36,250 nucleotides of DNA, taken from contig CANFGZ010000005.1 in NCBI GenBank assembly GCA_947446585.1, forward strand, positions 1-36,250, given 5' to 3'. Shown piece by piece: positions 24,229 to 33,137 of this stretch; the first letter of the stretch is position 1, and each line of letters opens with the position of its first letter. Source of the stretch: Chitinophagaceae bacterium (GTDB lineage: Bacteria; Bacteroidota; Bacteroidia; Chitinophagales; Chitinophagaceae). The translations under genes were made by a program, and so were the position numbers. Under the pieces are notes generated by a model. It was not told the origin of the DNA. It did not search any database and saw nothing but the letters and a program-made list of their open reading frames with translations.

Positions 24229-24256
24229 AAACAACGCCAAACCCCAAACCCCAAAC
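24229..24256. repeat. Inverted half of the composite heptamer array
   Basis: AAACAAC, GCCAAAC, CCCAAAC, CCCAAAC: heptamers in the opposite orientation to 24121-24165, about 60 bases away. Ends 8 bases before the mnmA -7 element. Confidence 0.7.
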
Positions 24257-24264
24257 ATAAATAG

Positions 24265-24272
24265 TATCTTTG
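24265..24272 (+). promoter_or_regulatory. -7 promoter element for mnmA
   Basis: TATCTTTG, exact match, 16 bases before the ATG; a GGAG ribosome-binding site at 24277-24280 follows. Confidence 0.6.
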
Positions 24273-24288
24273 CCCCGGAGAAATTATC

Positions 24289-25389
24289 ATGAGTAAAAAA
24301 GGAAAAGTATTAATGGCTATGAGCGGCGGTATCGACAGTACCGTGGCGGCTTTGATGCTACATAAAGAAGGGTATGAAGTGGTGGGTATCACCATGAAAA
24401 CATGGGACTATGCCACTAGTGTAGGCGTAACCAATAAAAAAGAAACTGGCTGTTGCAATCTCGATAGTTTCAACGATGCCCGTATGGCTGCTGTAGAACA
24501 TGGCTTCCCTCATTTTATTTTAGATATCAGAGAAGAATTCGGAGATTTTGTAATCGAAAATTTTGTTGAAGAATATCTTGCCGGAAGAACGCCCAATCCT
24601 TGTGTAATGTGCAATACACATATCAAGTGGCGTGCGTTGTTGAAAAGAGCTGATGCCATGGGATGCGATTTTATTGCTACCGGACATTACGCTCAAATTC
24701 ATCAGCATACCAATGGAAGGTATTTTATACGAAAAGGGAAAGATGAAACTAAAGATCAGAGCTATGCTTTATGGGGATTGCAACAGGATTTATTAAAAAG
24801 AACACTTTTGCCTTTGGGCACTTATCATAAAACAGAAATCCGTCAAATGGCCCATGATTTCGGTTATCCGGAGCTGGCGAAAAAAAATGAGAGTTACGAA
24901 ATCTGCTTTGTACCCGATAATGATTACAGAGGTTTTTTAAAACGAAGAGTAGAAGGATTAGAAGAAAAAGTAGACGGCGGAAATTTTATTGATCAATCAG
25001 GGAAAATTTTAGGAAAACACAAAGGCTATCCTTTTTATACCATCGGACAAAGAAAAGGTTTGGACATTGCTCTAGGTTTCCCTGCTTTTGTTACCCATAT
25101 CGACCCAGATAACAATACAGTTGTTTTGGGAACAGAGGAAGACCTAAACAAAACCGAAATGATGGTGAAAAACATCAACTGGATTAAATACGATGGCCTC
25201 AATGAAAACATTGATGCTGTTACAAAAATTCGTTATAAAGACAAAGGCGCCATAAGTCAACTTATCGCTACCGATAATGGCGTAAAAGTTGTATTTTACG
25301 ATGATGTAAAAGGCGTCGCCCCCGGACAAAGCGCCGTTTTTTATGAAGGTGATGATGTGATTGGGGGTGGAGTGATTCAGAGGGGATAG
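24289..25389 (+). CDS. mnmA: tRNA-specific 2-thiouridylase MnmA
   Basis: MnmA adds sulfur at C2 of wobble uridine 34 in Lys, Glu and Gln tRNAs. The 366-residue protein has the PP-loop SGGIDSTVA (12-17 core), the catalytic cysteines in NPCVMC (Cys105) and SYEICFVPD (Cys206), and the YTIGQRKGL block of the central domain. All match the family. It is a single gene, divergent from thyA, with a strong short-leader promoter. Its C-terminal end runs into a CCCCC/GGGGG palindrome right at the stop codon. Confidence 0.97.
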   Translation: MSKKGKVLMAMSGGIDSTVAALMLHKEGYEVVGITMKTWDYATSVGVTNKKETGCCNLDSFNDARMAAVEHGFPHFILDIREEFGDFVIENFVEEYLAGRTPNPCVMCNTHIKWRALLKRADAMGCDFIATGHYAQIHQHTNGRYFIRKGKDETKDQSYALWGLQQDLLKRTLLPLGTYHKTEIRQMAHDFGYPELAKKNESYEICFVPDNDYRGFLKRRVEGLEEKVDGGNFIDQSGKILGKHKGYPFYTIGQRKGLDIALGFPAFVTHIDPDNNTVVLGTEEDLNKTEMMVKNINWIKYDGLNENIDAVTKIRYKDKGAISQLIATDNGVKVVFYDDVKGVAPGQSAVFYEGDDVIGGGVIQRG

Positions 25390-25404
25390 CCCCCAAAGGG
25401 GGAA
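25389..25404. repeat. Partial REP-like palindrome after mnmA
   Basis: CCCCC, AAA, GGGGG then AAG, followed by GGTTGGCGTTTTGTG, which looks like a decayed GTTTGGC unit. It abuts the mnmA stop and could end transcription but lacks a T-run. Confidence 0.5.
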
Positions 25405-25507
25405 GCTGGTTGGCGTTTTGTGTTTCTCAGCAATGTCTCCCGAAGGGGATGTTGCGTGGCTTGATGATTTTCGTATTAAATTGTAATAGTTTTTTAAAAA
25501 AGTACAA

Positions 25508-26263
25508 ATGAAAAATCAACATTTCCGTATTAACAAACTGGCTTTAATTTTTTACTTTTTACTTTTTACTTTTTACTTATCAAGCTGTAAAAAATCCGAA
25601 TCCTACACCTCTCCTTCCATTGCCGATTACAATCCATTACAAACCGGAAAATACATTACTTATCAACTCGATTCATTAGTTTATCTTTCTTTTGGAACCC
25701 GCGATACTACAGTATCTTATCAAGTAAAATACCTCACCGATTCTTTGATTACAGATAATCTGGGAAGGCCAGCCTATCGTATTTTCAGATTCATCAGAAA
25801 AGATGAAAATTATTCATGGGCTCCCGATGCTACATTCATGTCCGTTAATACCGGAAATAACTTAGAATTCATTGAAAATAATCTCCGTTATATAAAATTA
25901 CAGATGCCCATTAAAGATGGCTTTACCTGGAAAGGCAATTCATATATTGATACGTATTCTGCAAATTCATTATTAAGATATCTCGATAACTGGGATTATG
26001 TTTACAGCAATATAGGTAAAGCAGATGTGGTTGGCAGTTACAATCTCGATAATACATTAACTGTAAATCAGCGCGACGAAATTATCGGAATTCCAGATGA
26101 TCCCGGCAGCTACAGCGAAGTCAATTTCAGCCAGGAAAAATATTCAAAAGGCATTGGAATGGTATATCGGAAATTTTTTCACAGCGAATATCAGCCCAAT
26201 AATGGAGGCTATTTCGCTGATGGCTCATACGGAGTAACTTACACGATGATTGATCATAACTAA
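25508..26263 (+). CDS. Lipoprotein of unknown function with heptamer-repeat signal peptide
   Basis: A 251-residue predicted lipoprotein. The hydrophobic signal ends in the lipobox LSSC, with Cys27 as the lipidated residue, then KKSES. The remainder (LQTGKYITYQLDSLVYL...) resembles secreted Bacteroidetes proteins of unknown function; I do not recognise a domain. The signal peptide codons 14-23 are written by four perfect copies of the heptamer TTTTTAC (25549-25576), the reverse complement of GTAAAAA found in the arrays near thyA. Because 7 is not a multiple of 3, change of one copy would shift the frame. Downstream is an SSAT-like gene, 13 bases on. Confidence 0.75.
   Translation: MKNQHFRINKLALIFYFLLFTFYLSSCKKSESYTSPSIADYNPLQTGKYITYQLDSLVYLSFGTRDTTVSYQVKYLTDSLITDNLGRPAYRIFRFIRKDENYSWAPDATFMSVNTGNNLEFIENNLRYIKLQMPIKDGFTWKGNSYIDTYSANSLLRYLDNWDYVYSNIGKADVVGSYNLDNTLTVNQRDEIIGIPDDPGSYSEVNFSQEKYSKGIGMVYRKFFHSEYQPNNGGYFADGSYGVTYTMIDHN
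25549..25576 (+). repeat. Heptamer tandem repeat in coding sequence
   Basis: Four perfect TTTTTAC units inside the signal-peptide codons of the lipoprotein at 25508. Same word as the intergenic array at 24085-24119 in reverse. Confidence 0.85.
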
Positions 26264-26275
26264 TTAAATTTTTCA

Positions 26276-26740
26276 ATGAACATCAACATAAGAAAAGCTG
26301 ATGAAGCAGATTGCAGCCAAATGATGGAACTGATTAAAGAACTGGCTTTGTATGAAAAGGCTCCTGAAGAAGTTACCGTTTCATTTGATCATTTTGTATC
26401 CAGCGGATTTGGACCCAACCCTGTTTGGTGGGCTTATGTAGCCGAACTTACTCATGAAAATCAATCAAAAACTATTGTCGGATTCGCCCTTTATTATATC
26501 AGATACAGTACTTGGAAAGGGCAAAGAATGTACCTAGAAGATATTATCGTTACGGAACCAATGAGAGGTAAAGGCATCGGAAAAATGCTGTTCGACCAAT
26601 TGATTGAAGTGTGTAAAGAATTGAATTTCAAAGGAATGACCTGGCAGGTACTTGACTGGAACGAACCTGCAATCAACTTCTACAAAAAATTTGAAGGTGT
26701 AAACTTCGATGGAAGCTGGTTAAACGGTAGCATTAAATAG
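26276..26740 (+). CDS. GNAT acetyltransferase, spermidine/spermine (SSAT)-like
   Basis: A GNAT-fold N-acetyltransferase. The 154-residue product aligns by motif with eukaryote-type diamine acetyltransferase: IRKADEADCSQMMELIKELA, YEKAPEEV, VGFALYYIRYSTWKGQRMYLEDIIV, the acetyl-CoA loop RGKGIGKMLF, and WNEPAINFYKK. It most likely acetylates polyamines or a related small amine such as a lysine analogue. It follows the lipoprotein by 12 bases on the same strand and may share its transcript. Confidence 0.85.
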   Translation: MNINIRKADEADCSQMMELIKELALYEKAPEEVTVSFDHFVSSGFGPNPVWWAYVAELTHENQSKTIVGFALYYIRYSTWKGQRMYLEDIIVTEPMRGKGIGKMLFDQLIEVCKELNFKGMTWQVLDWNEPAINFYKKFEGVNFDGSWLNGSIK

Positions 26741-26773
26741 CAAAAAGTACTGTTTTAAATACCCTAAAACACC

Positions 26774-26781
26774 TATATTCG
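26774..26781 (+). promoter_or_regulatory. -7 promoter element for the CarboxypepD_reg lipoprotein
   Basis: TATATTCG, TAnnTTCG class, 70 bases before the chosen ATG. Confidence 0.4.
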
Positions 26782-26851
26782 CAGGGCATTTGATTAAAAA
26801 ATCGAATCTATCCCCCCCTATTTGTATTTATTATTTATAACCATTTTCAAC

Positions 26852-28660
26852 ATGATTGCATTTTTACTTAAAAAATCGAAATTATTTGTTCTTCTTTTTT
26901 CATTATTTTCTTTATGGTCTTGCCAGAAAAATGTTGATGGAAGCATCAATAATCCTTCTGATCAGATTCCAGATCTCACCACAAAAGTAAATTCTTCTGT
27001 TTCGGGATTTGTTACCGACGAAAATAACACTGCCGTTAATGGCGCAACAGTTAGTGTTGGAAACAGAATTACCTATACTGATAACTATGGCTATTTTCAG
27101 GTAAGAAATGTAGACGTTGTTAAAACTGCTGCAGTGGTTACCGTTAGTAAGGCTGGATATTTTCACGGGATTAAAACTTATATCGCCACAGAAAACAAAT
27201 CAACTTTTTTCAGAATTAAATTAATCCCCAAAAATACTGCAGGTACTTTTAGTGCTTCTGCGGGAGGAAGTGTTTCATTAACCAATGGAATGTCTATTAA
27301 TTTTCCATTAAATGCAATAGTGAATGCAGCTTCAGGTGTTGCATATGCTGGTGTTGTAAATGTTGCTGCTTCTTGGATTAATCCAACTTCAACAGATGTT
27401 AACCCAACAATGCCAGGCGATTTAAGAGGTCTGAATGATGCTGGTGCCATTAAAATCTTACAATCATTTGGAATGGCTGCAGTTGAATTAACGGGTGCAT
27501 CTGGAGAATTATTACAGATTGCATCTGGCAAAAAAGCAACCCTTACATTTCCAGTACCTGCTACACTGATCTCAAACGCTCCTGCTAACATTCCTTTATG
27601 GTATTTTGATGAAGCTACTGGACTTTGGAAAGAAGAAGGCTCTGCAACAAAAACAGGAAATAATTATGTTGGCGAAGTAAGTCATTTTTCTTTTTGGAAT
27701 TGCGACGTGCCCAATAATTACATTCAATTTAATTGTACCATTTTGGATGCCAATGGAAATCCTATCCCTTTTGTTGGGGTAAAAATTTCTGTAGTAGGGG
27801 GAAGCCTATATAATTATGGTTGGGGATGGACAGATTCTTCTGGATATGTTAGTGGAGCTATTCCAAATAATGCCTCACTAAGTTTAGAAGTATTCACTAA
27901 TTACAATTGTGGAACTGCAGCTTATACACAAGCTTTTAGCACAACAAGCACAGCTATTTCACTAGGAAATATTACGATTCCCAACACCGTTCTGAATACA
28001 GCCAATGTTTCCGGAACAGTTACCAATTGCAGCAGTGGCCCGGTTTCCAATGGTTATATCATCATGCAAAAAGACAATCAATACTCCAGATATTCATTAA
28101 GCAATACAGGCTCTTATGATTTTTCTACTTTATTATGTAGTACAAATGCACCGGTAATTTTAATTGGAGAAGATATTTCAGCAGGTCAGCAGAGTACCCC
28201 ATTATCATATACGATTGTAAGTGGTAATAACGTGGTTCCTAATTTACAAGCTTGTGGTATTACTACAGAACAATTCTTCAATTACACCGTAAACGGTGCC
28301 AATACGGCTTTCACTTCACCTGCTGATACTTTTTACATGTATGTGAATACTCAAATGAATCCACCAAGAATCGAGATTTCCGCTCAAAATATTGTATCTG
28401 GAGGCTCTACAGGTTTCGGTACCATTGGGTTTGATCAACCAGGCATTGCTGTTGGAAGTGTTCAACCGATGTCATTATTTTATGTTACCAATATCAATGA
28501 TTCAACTTATTTCACTACTCCTATTAATGTAAATATCACAGAGTATGGAAATGTAGGTGAATTTATTTCCGGAAATTTTGCAGGTTCTATGTCAGGAGCA
28601 GCACCTTTAAATACCGTGTACAATATCAACGGTAATTTTAGAGTAAGAAGAAATCAATAG
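26852..28660 (+). CDS. Lipoprotein with CarboxypepD_reg-like and CILP-like beta domains
   Basis: A 602-residue predicted outer-surface lipoprotein. I chose the ATG at 26852 rather than the TTG at 26822, because it opens a normal signal (MIAFLLKKSKLFVLLFSLF) with lipobox LWSC. Residues about 40-110 form a carboxypeptidase-regulatory-like beta-sandwich (SGFVTDENNTAVNGATVSVG). Residues about 120-280 match a block found in many Bacteroidetes surface proteins (MPGDLRGLNDAG, then WYFDEATGLWKEEGSA and GEVSHFSFWNCD). A second Carboxypep-like region follows. No catalytic motif is seen; likely an adhesin-like or structural envelope protein. A long AT hairpin terminator follows. Confidence 0.82.
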   Translation: MIAFLLKKSKLFVLLFSLFSLWSCQKNVDGSINNPSDQIPDLTTKVNSSVSGFVTDENNTAVNGATVSVGNRITYTDNYGYFQVRNVDVVKTAAVVTVSKAGYFHGIKTYIATENKSTFFRIKLIPKNTAGTFSASAGGSVSLTNGMSINFPLNAIVNAASGVAYAGVVNVAASWINPTSTDVNPTMPGDLRGLNDAGAIKILQSFGMAAVELTGASGELLQIASGKKATLTFPVPATLISNAPANIPLWYFDEATGLWKEEGSATKTGNNYVGEVSHFSFWNCDVPNNYIQFNCTILDANGNPIPFVGVKISVVGGSLYNYGWGWTDSSGYVSGAIPNNASLSLEVFTNYNCGTAAYTQAFSTTSTAISLGNITIPNTVLNTANVSGTVTNCSSGPVSNGYIIMQKDNQYSRYSLSNTGSYDFSTLLCSTNAPVILIGEDISAGQQSTPLSYTIVSGNNVVPNLQACGITTEQFFNYTVNGANTAFTSPADTFYMYVNTQMNPPRIEISAQNIVSGGSTGFGTIGFDQPGIAVGSVQPMSLFYVTNINDSTYFTTPINVNITEYGNVGEFISGNFAGSMSGAAPLNTVYNINGNFRVRRNQ

Positions 28661-28670
28661 TGCTTAAAAA

Positions 28671-28702
28671 AAAATTATTGTATTCATAAATACAATAATT
28701 TT
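28671..28702 (+). terminator. AT-rich 14-bp hairpin after the lipoprotein
   Basis: Perfect 14-bp stem AAAATTATTGTATT / AATACAATAATTTT with a 4-base loop, ten bases after the stop. Runs of A before it and T after it suit a terminator. Confidence 0.75.
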
Positions 28703-28757
28703 ACAACTAATTTTAAAATAGCATAATATAATATCAATTTACCTTTAAACAATTTTT

Positions 28758-31580
28758 ATGAAGAAAATTTACTTATTATTGGTTATTAGTTTTATTTGTT
28801 CGTTTGGGGCTATTGCTCAAACAGTAACTATTTTTAACGGAACCATTGGAACAGGTACAAGTGGCAATGTTGTTATTGGTGCAAGTAATTATCATGTGGA
28901 TGAATCTATTTATACCGAAGCCGAAATCGGTGCCAGCAATTTCATAACTGCCGGAACCGCAATCAATTCAATCAGCTACTACGCATCTGCAATAGGAGGC
29001 CCAACACCAGTCACTTCATTTAAAATCTGGATGAAAAATGTACCAGCTGCAACTACAACCTTTACCGCCGGTAATTATTCTACCACTGGATATACTTTAG
29101 TTTATGATGGCACCTTTTCACCATCAATAGTTGGGGCTAATCCAATTAACCTCACTACTCCATTTACCAGAACTGCTGGAAGCAACTTGCAAATTTTGAT
29201 TGAAAGAAACGACAACAGCTTATATGCTGGTTTCGTTTTCAACACCGCTAACAATCAAACAGCAACTCCAACACCAACCGTTGCTTCAACAAGAAGATAC
29301 AATGGCGCAACATTATCTGCCGCATTAACCACTTCAGCTTACAGACCAGCAATTGATTTAGCTCATTTATATGCAGTCGACGCCGGTTTAACAGGTATTG
29401 AAAATCCTACTATTTCTTGTTACAGTGTTTTTCAAAATATAGGAATTGTTGTTACCAATTCAGGAACTTCTAATATTGCTCCTGGTGCTGCATCTGTAAA
29501 TTTAAAAATCAGCGGTGCAAACACTTTCAATGGTACATTAACAAATACTGCAGAAATTTTACCTGGAGCTTCTGAAACTATTTCTTTTTCTAATATCAAT
29601 TTAAACAATGCAGGTATTAATTATGATACAGCTAAAGTAACATTGGCAAATGATGAAAATCCGAGCAATGATACTTTGAAAGCCACCACAAATACTTCTG
29701 AAATACTTTCTGCTTTTCCTTTAGTTGAAGATGCTGAGGCTACCCCATTAACAGTATTCCCTTATGCTAAAATTATTAATTTGGATCAATCCTGGTTGAG
29801 AAATACTGGAAATTATGGAAATGCTTCTCACCCAGCAACAGATTCATTAATCCCAAGAGCTCCGGGTACTAAATATTATTTATTTGACAGCTGGAATGCA
29901 ATAGATGGTACAGAAAGCAGATTGTACAGCAAATGTGTTCAGTTGGTTAGCGGTTACCCAGCTAAAGTAAGTTTTTGGATGAGTCATGACAGTGCTTTTT
30001 CAAGTGGTGCTAATTTATTTGCAGACAGTTTATACGTTTCTATATCTACAGATAAAGGTTTAACCTGGACAAGATTGGGTGGATTCCAAAGACCTGATGC
30101 AAGTTTGACTTTATATGCATGGAAAAAAGATAGCATTGATTTAACCGCTTATGCAGGCCAGTTAGTTCAACTTGGATTTGAAGGTGTTAGTAAATATGGT
30201 AATGCATTTGGATTGGATGATATCAATGTATTTTCTGGTTGCGAAAATCCTGTTACACCATCGTTTAATCAAGTTGATCCAATATGTGCAGGTGCTTCAT
30301 TTACCTTGCCTAATACTTCTAATAATTCTATCAATGGAACATGGTATCCTCCAATTGATAACTTGAATACAACAACTTATACATTTACTCCAGGATTAGG
30401 CGTTTGTGCAGTTCCAGTAACCATGACTGTTACCGTATTCCCAGTAAGTAACACAGCAACAACACAAACTGCTTGCGGATCATATCCATGGAATGGAAAT
30501 ACTTATACTAACAGCGGCACGTATATTCATCAGAATGGCAACTGCAGCGCAGATACGTTACATTTAACTGTTAATCCTAACATCACTCCAATTTTTGATC
30601 AAGTACCTAGCATTTGTGCTGGTGGTTCATTTACTTTACCTTCAACTTCAAATAACGGAATTGATGGTTTATGGATTCCTGTTATTAATACTGCGGCAAC
30701 AACCCCTTACACATTTACTCCTACTAATACTGCCGCTTGTTACACTACAGCAACTATGACTGTTGTAGTTAATCAAATCCAAACTCCAACTTTCACACAA
30801 GTAGATCCAATTTGCGAAGGTGGTAGTTTCACATTGGCAACTGCTTCAAATGAGAATATTACGGGACAATGGACTCCTACAATTGATAACATGAATACCA
30901 CAACTTATACATTTACTCCAGATGCCGGACAATGTGCAGCTATTACAACTATGACCGTTACTGTGAACCCTATTCTTACTTCTACTTTCACATCACTTGC
31001 ACCAGTTTGCAGCGGTAGTTCATTTAGTCTTCCAACTACATCATTAGAAGGTGTACAGGGAAACTGGACTCCTGATGTTAATAACACCAATACTACCACA
31101 TACACTTTTGTTCCAGATAACGGACAATGTGGAACAGGTGCAACAATGACTGTTGAAATATTACCTACATCAAGCAGCACGGTTACTATTGATACAACCG
31201 GTAGTTTTACCTGGAATGGTACTACATATACTTCAACCGGCACTTACACTTGGGTTGGACAAAATTATTTAAACTGCGACTCTACAGTAACATTGAATTT
31301 AACCATTCGTTCTGTGGCTTCCGCTTTCATAAGTCCTAATCCAAACAAAGGATCTTTTGATATAAATTATTCTGATAAAGTACGTGGCATTTCAACAAAA
31401 TTCAAAGTACTTATTTTTGATGCTAAAGGCTCAAGAGTTTACAACAATGTTTTTGTATCTGATGGTATTACTTTAAATGCTCATTTAGATATCTCTAAAT
31501 TACCTGCAGGAATTTATTATCTTGATCTAATTGATGCTTCTGAAGTAAGAGTTAAATCAGAAAAAATTGTGAAGTATTAA
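28758..31580 (+). CDS. T9SS-secreted multidomain protein with four PKD-like repeats
   Basis: A 940-residue exported protein. Signal peptide (MKKIYLLLVISFICSFGAIAQ). Residues about 25-210 form a beta-rich N-terminal region. About 210-310 look like a CARDB-type adhesion module, and 320-490 like a MAM-type jelly roll (KVSFWMSHDS, LGFEGVSKYGNAFGLDDINV). From about 497 come four imperfect 65-residue repeats with the core ICxGxSFTLP and TYTFTP (starting near 497, 607, 675 and 740), interspersed with two WNGTTYT modules. The end (from 856) is a type IX sorting domain (FISPNPNKGSFDINYS ... DISKLPAGIYYLDL). So it is exported across the outer membrane by T9SS and probably attached to the cell surface. 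Function: likely adhesin; no enzyme domain is seen. Confidence 0.88.
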   Translation: MKKIYLLLVISFICSFGAIAQTVTIFNGTIGTGTSGNVVIGASNYHVDESIYTEAEIGASNFITAGTAINSISYYASAIGGPTPVTSFKIWMKNVPAATTTFTAGNYSTTGYTLVYDGTFSPSIVGANPINLTTPFTRTAGSNLQILIERNDNSLYAGFVFNTANNQTATPTPTVASTRRYNGATLSAALTTSAYRPAIDLAHLYAVDAGLTGIENPTISCYSVFQNIGIVVTNSGTSNIAPGAASVNLKISGANTFNGTLTNTAEILPGASETISFSNINLNNAGINYDTAKVTLANDENPSNDTLKATTNTSEILSAFPLVEDAEATPLTVFPYAKIINLDQSWLRNTGNYGNASHPATDSLIPRAPGTKYYLFDSWNAIDGTESRLYSKCVQLVSGYPAKVSFWMSHDSAFSSGANLFADSLYVSISTDKGLTWTRLGGFQRPDASLTLYAWKKDSIDLTAYAGQLVQLGFEGVSKYGNAFGLDDINVFSGCENPVTPSFNQVDPICAGASFTLPNTSNNSINGTWYPPIDNLNTTTYTFTPGLGVCAVPVTMTVTVFPVSNTATTQTACGSYPWNGNTYTNSGTYIHQNGNCSADTLHLTVNPNITPIFDQVPSICAGGSFTLPSTSNNGIDGLWIPVINTAATTPYTFTPTNTAACYTTATMTVVVNQIQTPTFTQVDPICEGGSFTLATASNENITGQWTPTIDNMNTTTYTFTPDAGQCAAITTMTVTVNPILTSTFTSLAPVCSGSSFSLPTTSLEGVQGNWTPDVNNTNTTTYTFVPDNGQCGTGATMTVEILPTSSSTVTIDTTGSFTWNGTTYTSTGTYTWVGQNYLNCDSTVTLNLTIRSVASAFISPNPNKGSFDINYSDKVRGISTKFKVLIFDAKGSRVYNNVFVSDGITLNAHLDISKLPAGIYYLDLIDASEVRVKSEKIVKY

Positions 31581-31618
31581 TTGATGAGTATTTAAATAAT
31601 ACCACTCATTATATTCAA

Positions 31619-31649
31619 AAAATCCCGGCTAAAATAGTCGGGATTTTTT
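31619..31649 (+). terminator. Intrinsic terminator after the T9SS protein
   Basis: A 9-bp perfect stem AAAATCCCG / CGGGATTTT, extended by G-T, C-G and T-A pairs, with a 5-base loop and six T. Confidence 0.9.
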
Positions 31650-31706
31650 GTGCGAAACACTATTGCTTTGATGTGTTTTAAAACAAGTACATCAAAAAAC
31701 AATTGG

Positions 31707-31714
31707 TATTTTTG
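31707..31714 (+). promoter_or_regulatory. -7 promoter element for the first isocitrate dehydrogenase
   Basis: TATTTTTG, exact TAnnTTTG, 18 bases before the ATG. Confidence 0.55.
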
Positions 31715-31731
31715 TAATCAATAATAATGTT

Positions 31732-32997
31732 ATGCAACAAAAAATAACGATGGGTATAAATGGTAAATTGATTGTGCCTGATCAGCCAACAATTCCATTT
31801 ATAGAAGGCGACGGCATTGGTCCGGATATTTGGAAAGCGGCCGTTCGTGTATTTGACGCTGCTGTTGAAAAAGCTTACAACGGAGAAAGAAAAATCAACT
31901 GGCTGAAAGTGTTGGCCGGTGAAGAAGCCTTCAACCAAACCGGAGAATGGATGCCGGAATCCACCATGGATGCTTTTAAGAAATACTTGATTTCTATAAA
32001 AGGTCCACTCACTACGCCTGTTGGCGGTGGCATCAGAAGTTTGAATGTGGCGCTTCGTCAGGAATTAGATTTGTTCGTATGTCTGAGACCCGTGAAATAT
32101 TTTGAAGGCACCCCCTCACCTATGTGGCATCCCGAAAATGTGAACATGATTATTTTCAGAGAGAATACGGAAGATATATATGCCGGTATCGAATACATGA
32201 CGGGAACTCCTGAAGCAAAAATGCTTCTTGATTTTCTGGTAAATGAATTGCATGTTAAAAAATTAAGATTTCCTGAAACCACTTCTTTTGGAATTAAACC
32301 GGTGAGTAAAGATGGTAGCGAAAGACTCATCAAATCTGCAATACAACATGCCATAGCACATAAATTACCCTCTGTAACCATTGTTCATAAAGGTAATATT
32401 ATGAAATACACGGAAGGATCTTTTAAAAACTGGGGCTATGAACTGGCTGAAAGAGAATTTGGTGGCGACGTATACACTTGGCGCCAATGGGAAAAAACAA
32501 AAGCAGAAAGTGGCGAAGCCGTTGCCAATGAAGAAATGCGTATCAGCAGCATGGGCGGAAAAATAATTATAAAAGATGCCATTGCAGACAATTTTTTACA
32601 ACAAGCTTTATTAGCGCCACAGGATTATAGTGTTATTGCCACACTTAATTTAAACGGCGATTATATCAGTGATGCATTGGCCGCTCAGGTTGGTGGTATA
32701 GGCATTGCTCCCGGAGCTAATGTCAATTATCTGACTGGACATGCTGTATTTGAAGCTACTCATGGAACTGCTCCCCGATTTGCAAACACCAACACCATGA
32801 ATCCTTCATCACTTATTTTAAGTGGTGCAATGATGCTTGAATATATGGGATGGAGAGATGCTGCAGAACTAATTACCAACGCGGTTGGAAAAACAATAAG
32901 AAATAAAACAGTCACTATCGACTTTTATAATCTTTTAAAAGAAGGAACTTTATTGAAAACCAGTGAATTTGGGGAAGAGGTGGTGAGGAATTTGTAG
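31732..32997 (+). CDS. icd: Isocitrate dehydrogenase, E. coli-type (subfamily I)
   Basis: This enzyme decarboxylates isocitrate to 2-oxoglutarate. The 421-residue homodimer-type protein matches E. coli Icd block by block: [29 protein letters not shown] (with Ser103 at the E. coli phosphoserine-113 place), [46 protein letters not shown]. The cofactor-selecting positions differ from E. coli: Lys344-Tyr345 become Arg349-Phe350, and Tyr391 and Arg395 become Ile396 and Asn400. So NADP preference is not assured. A second, unrelated-subfamily Idh follows on the same strand. First ATG at 31732 has the best promoter; 31750 is also possible. Confidence 0.96.
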   Translation: MQQKITMGINGKLIVPDQPTIPFIEGDGIGPDIWKAAVRVFDAAVEKAYNGERKINWLKVLAGEEAFNQTGEWMPESTMDAFKKYLISIKGPLTTPVGGGIRSLNVALRQELDLFVCLRPVKYFEGTPSPMWHPENVNMIIFRENTEDIYAGIEYMTGTPEAKMLLDFLVNELHVKKLRFPETTSFGIKPVSKDGSERLIKSAIQHAIAHKLPSVTIVHKGNIMKYTEGSFKNWGYELAEREFGGDVYTWRQWEKTKAESGEAVANEEMRISSMGGKIIIKDAIADNFLQQALLAPQDYSVIATLNLNGDYISDALAAQVGGIGIAPGANVNYLTGHAVFEATHGTAPRFANTNTMNPSSLILSGAMMLEYMGWRDAAELITNAVGKTIRNKTVTIDFYNLLKEGTLLKTSEFGEEVVRNL

Positions 32998-32999
32998 TT

Positions 33000-33085
33000 C
33001 AATTGTTTGGCGTTTGGTGTTTGGCGTTTTATGTTTCGGCTTAAATAAAAAAACACCAAACAAGCGCAGCAACCAAACGTCAAAC
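33000..33085. repeat. Inverted heptamer array between the two isocitrate dehydrogenases
   Basis: Left half: GTTTGGC, GTTTGGT, GTTTGGC, GTTTTAT, GTTTCGG (33005-33039). Right half (33048-33085) reads the other way: AAAAAAC, ACCAAAC, a 10-base AAGCGCAGCA, ACCAAAC, GTCAAAC. The first 31 bases are identical to 21934-21964, and the 10-base insert is the reverse complement of CGCTGCGCTT at 24135-24144 with one change. The spacer lies between the first idh stop and the second idh promoter. Confidence 0.8.
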
Positions 33086-33111
33086 AGTGTAAATAAATGC
33101 CAACTTTACCC

Positions 33112-33119
33112 TAAATTTG
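33112..33119 (+). promoter_or_regulatory. -7 promoter element for the second isocitrate dehydrogenase
   Basis: TAAATTTG, exact TAnnTTTG, 19 bases before the ATG at 33138. Confidence 0.55.
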
Positions 33120-33137
33120 CCACTCAAATTCAAAGCC

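Noticed and set aside
24085-24256. CRISPR array
   Set aside because: Units are 7 bases without unique spacers of 30 bases or so, and no cas gene is present.
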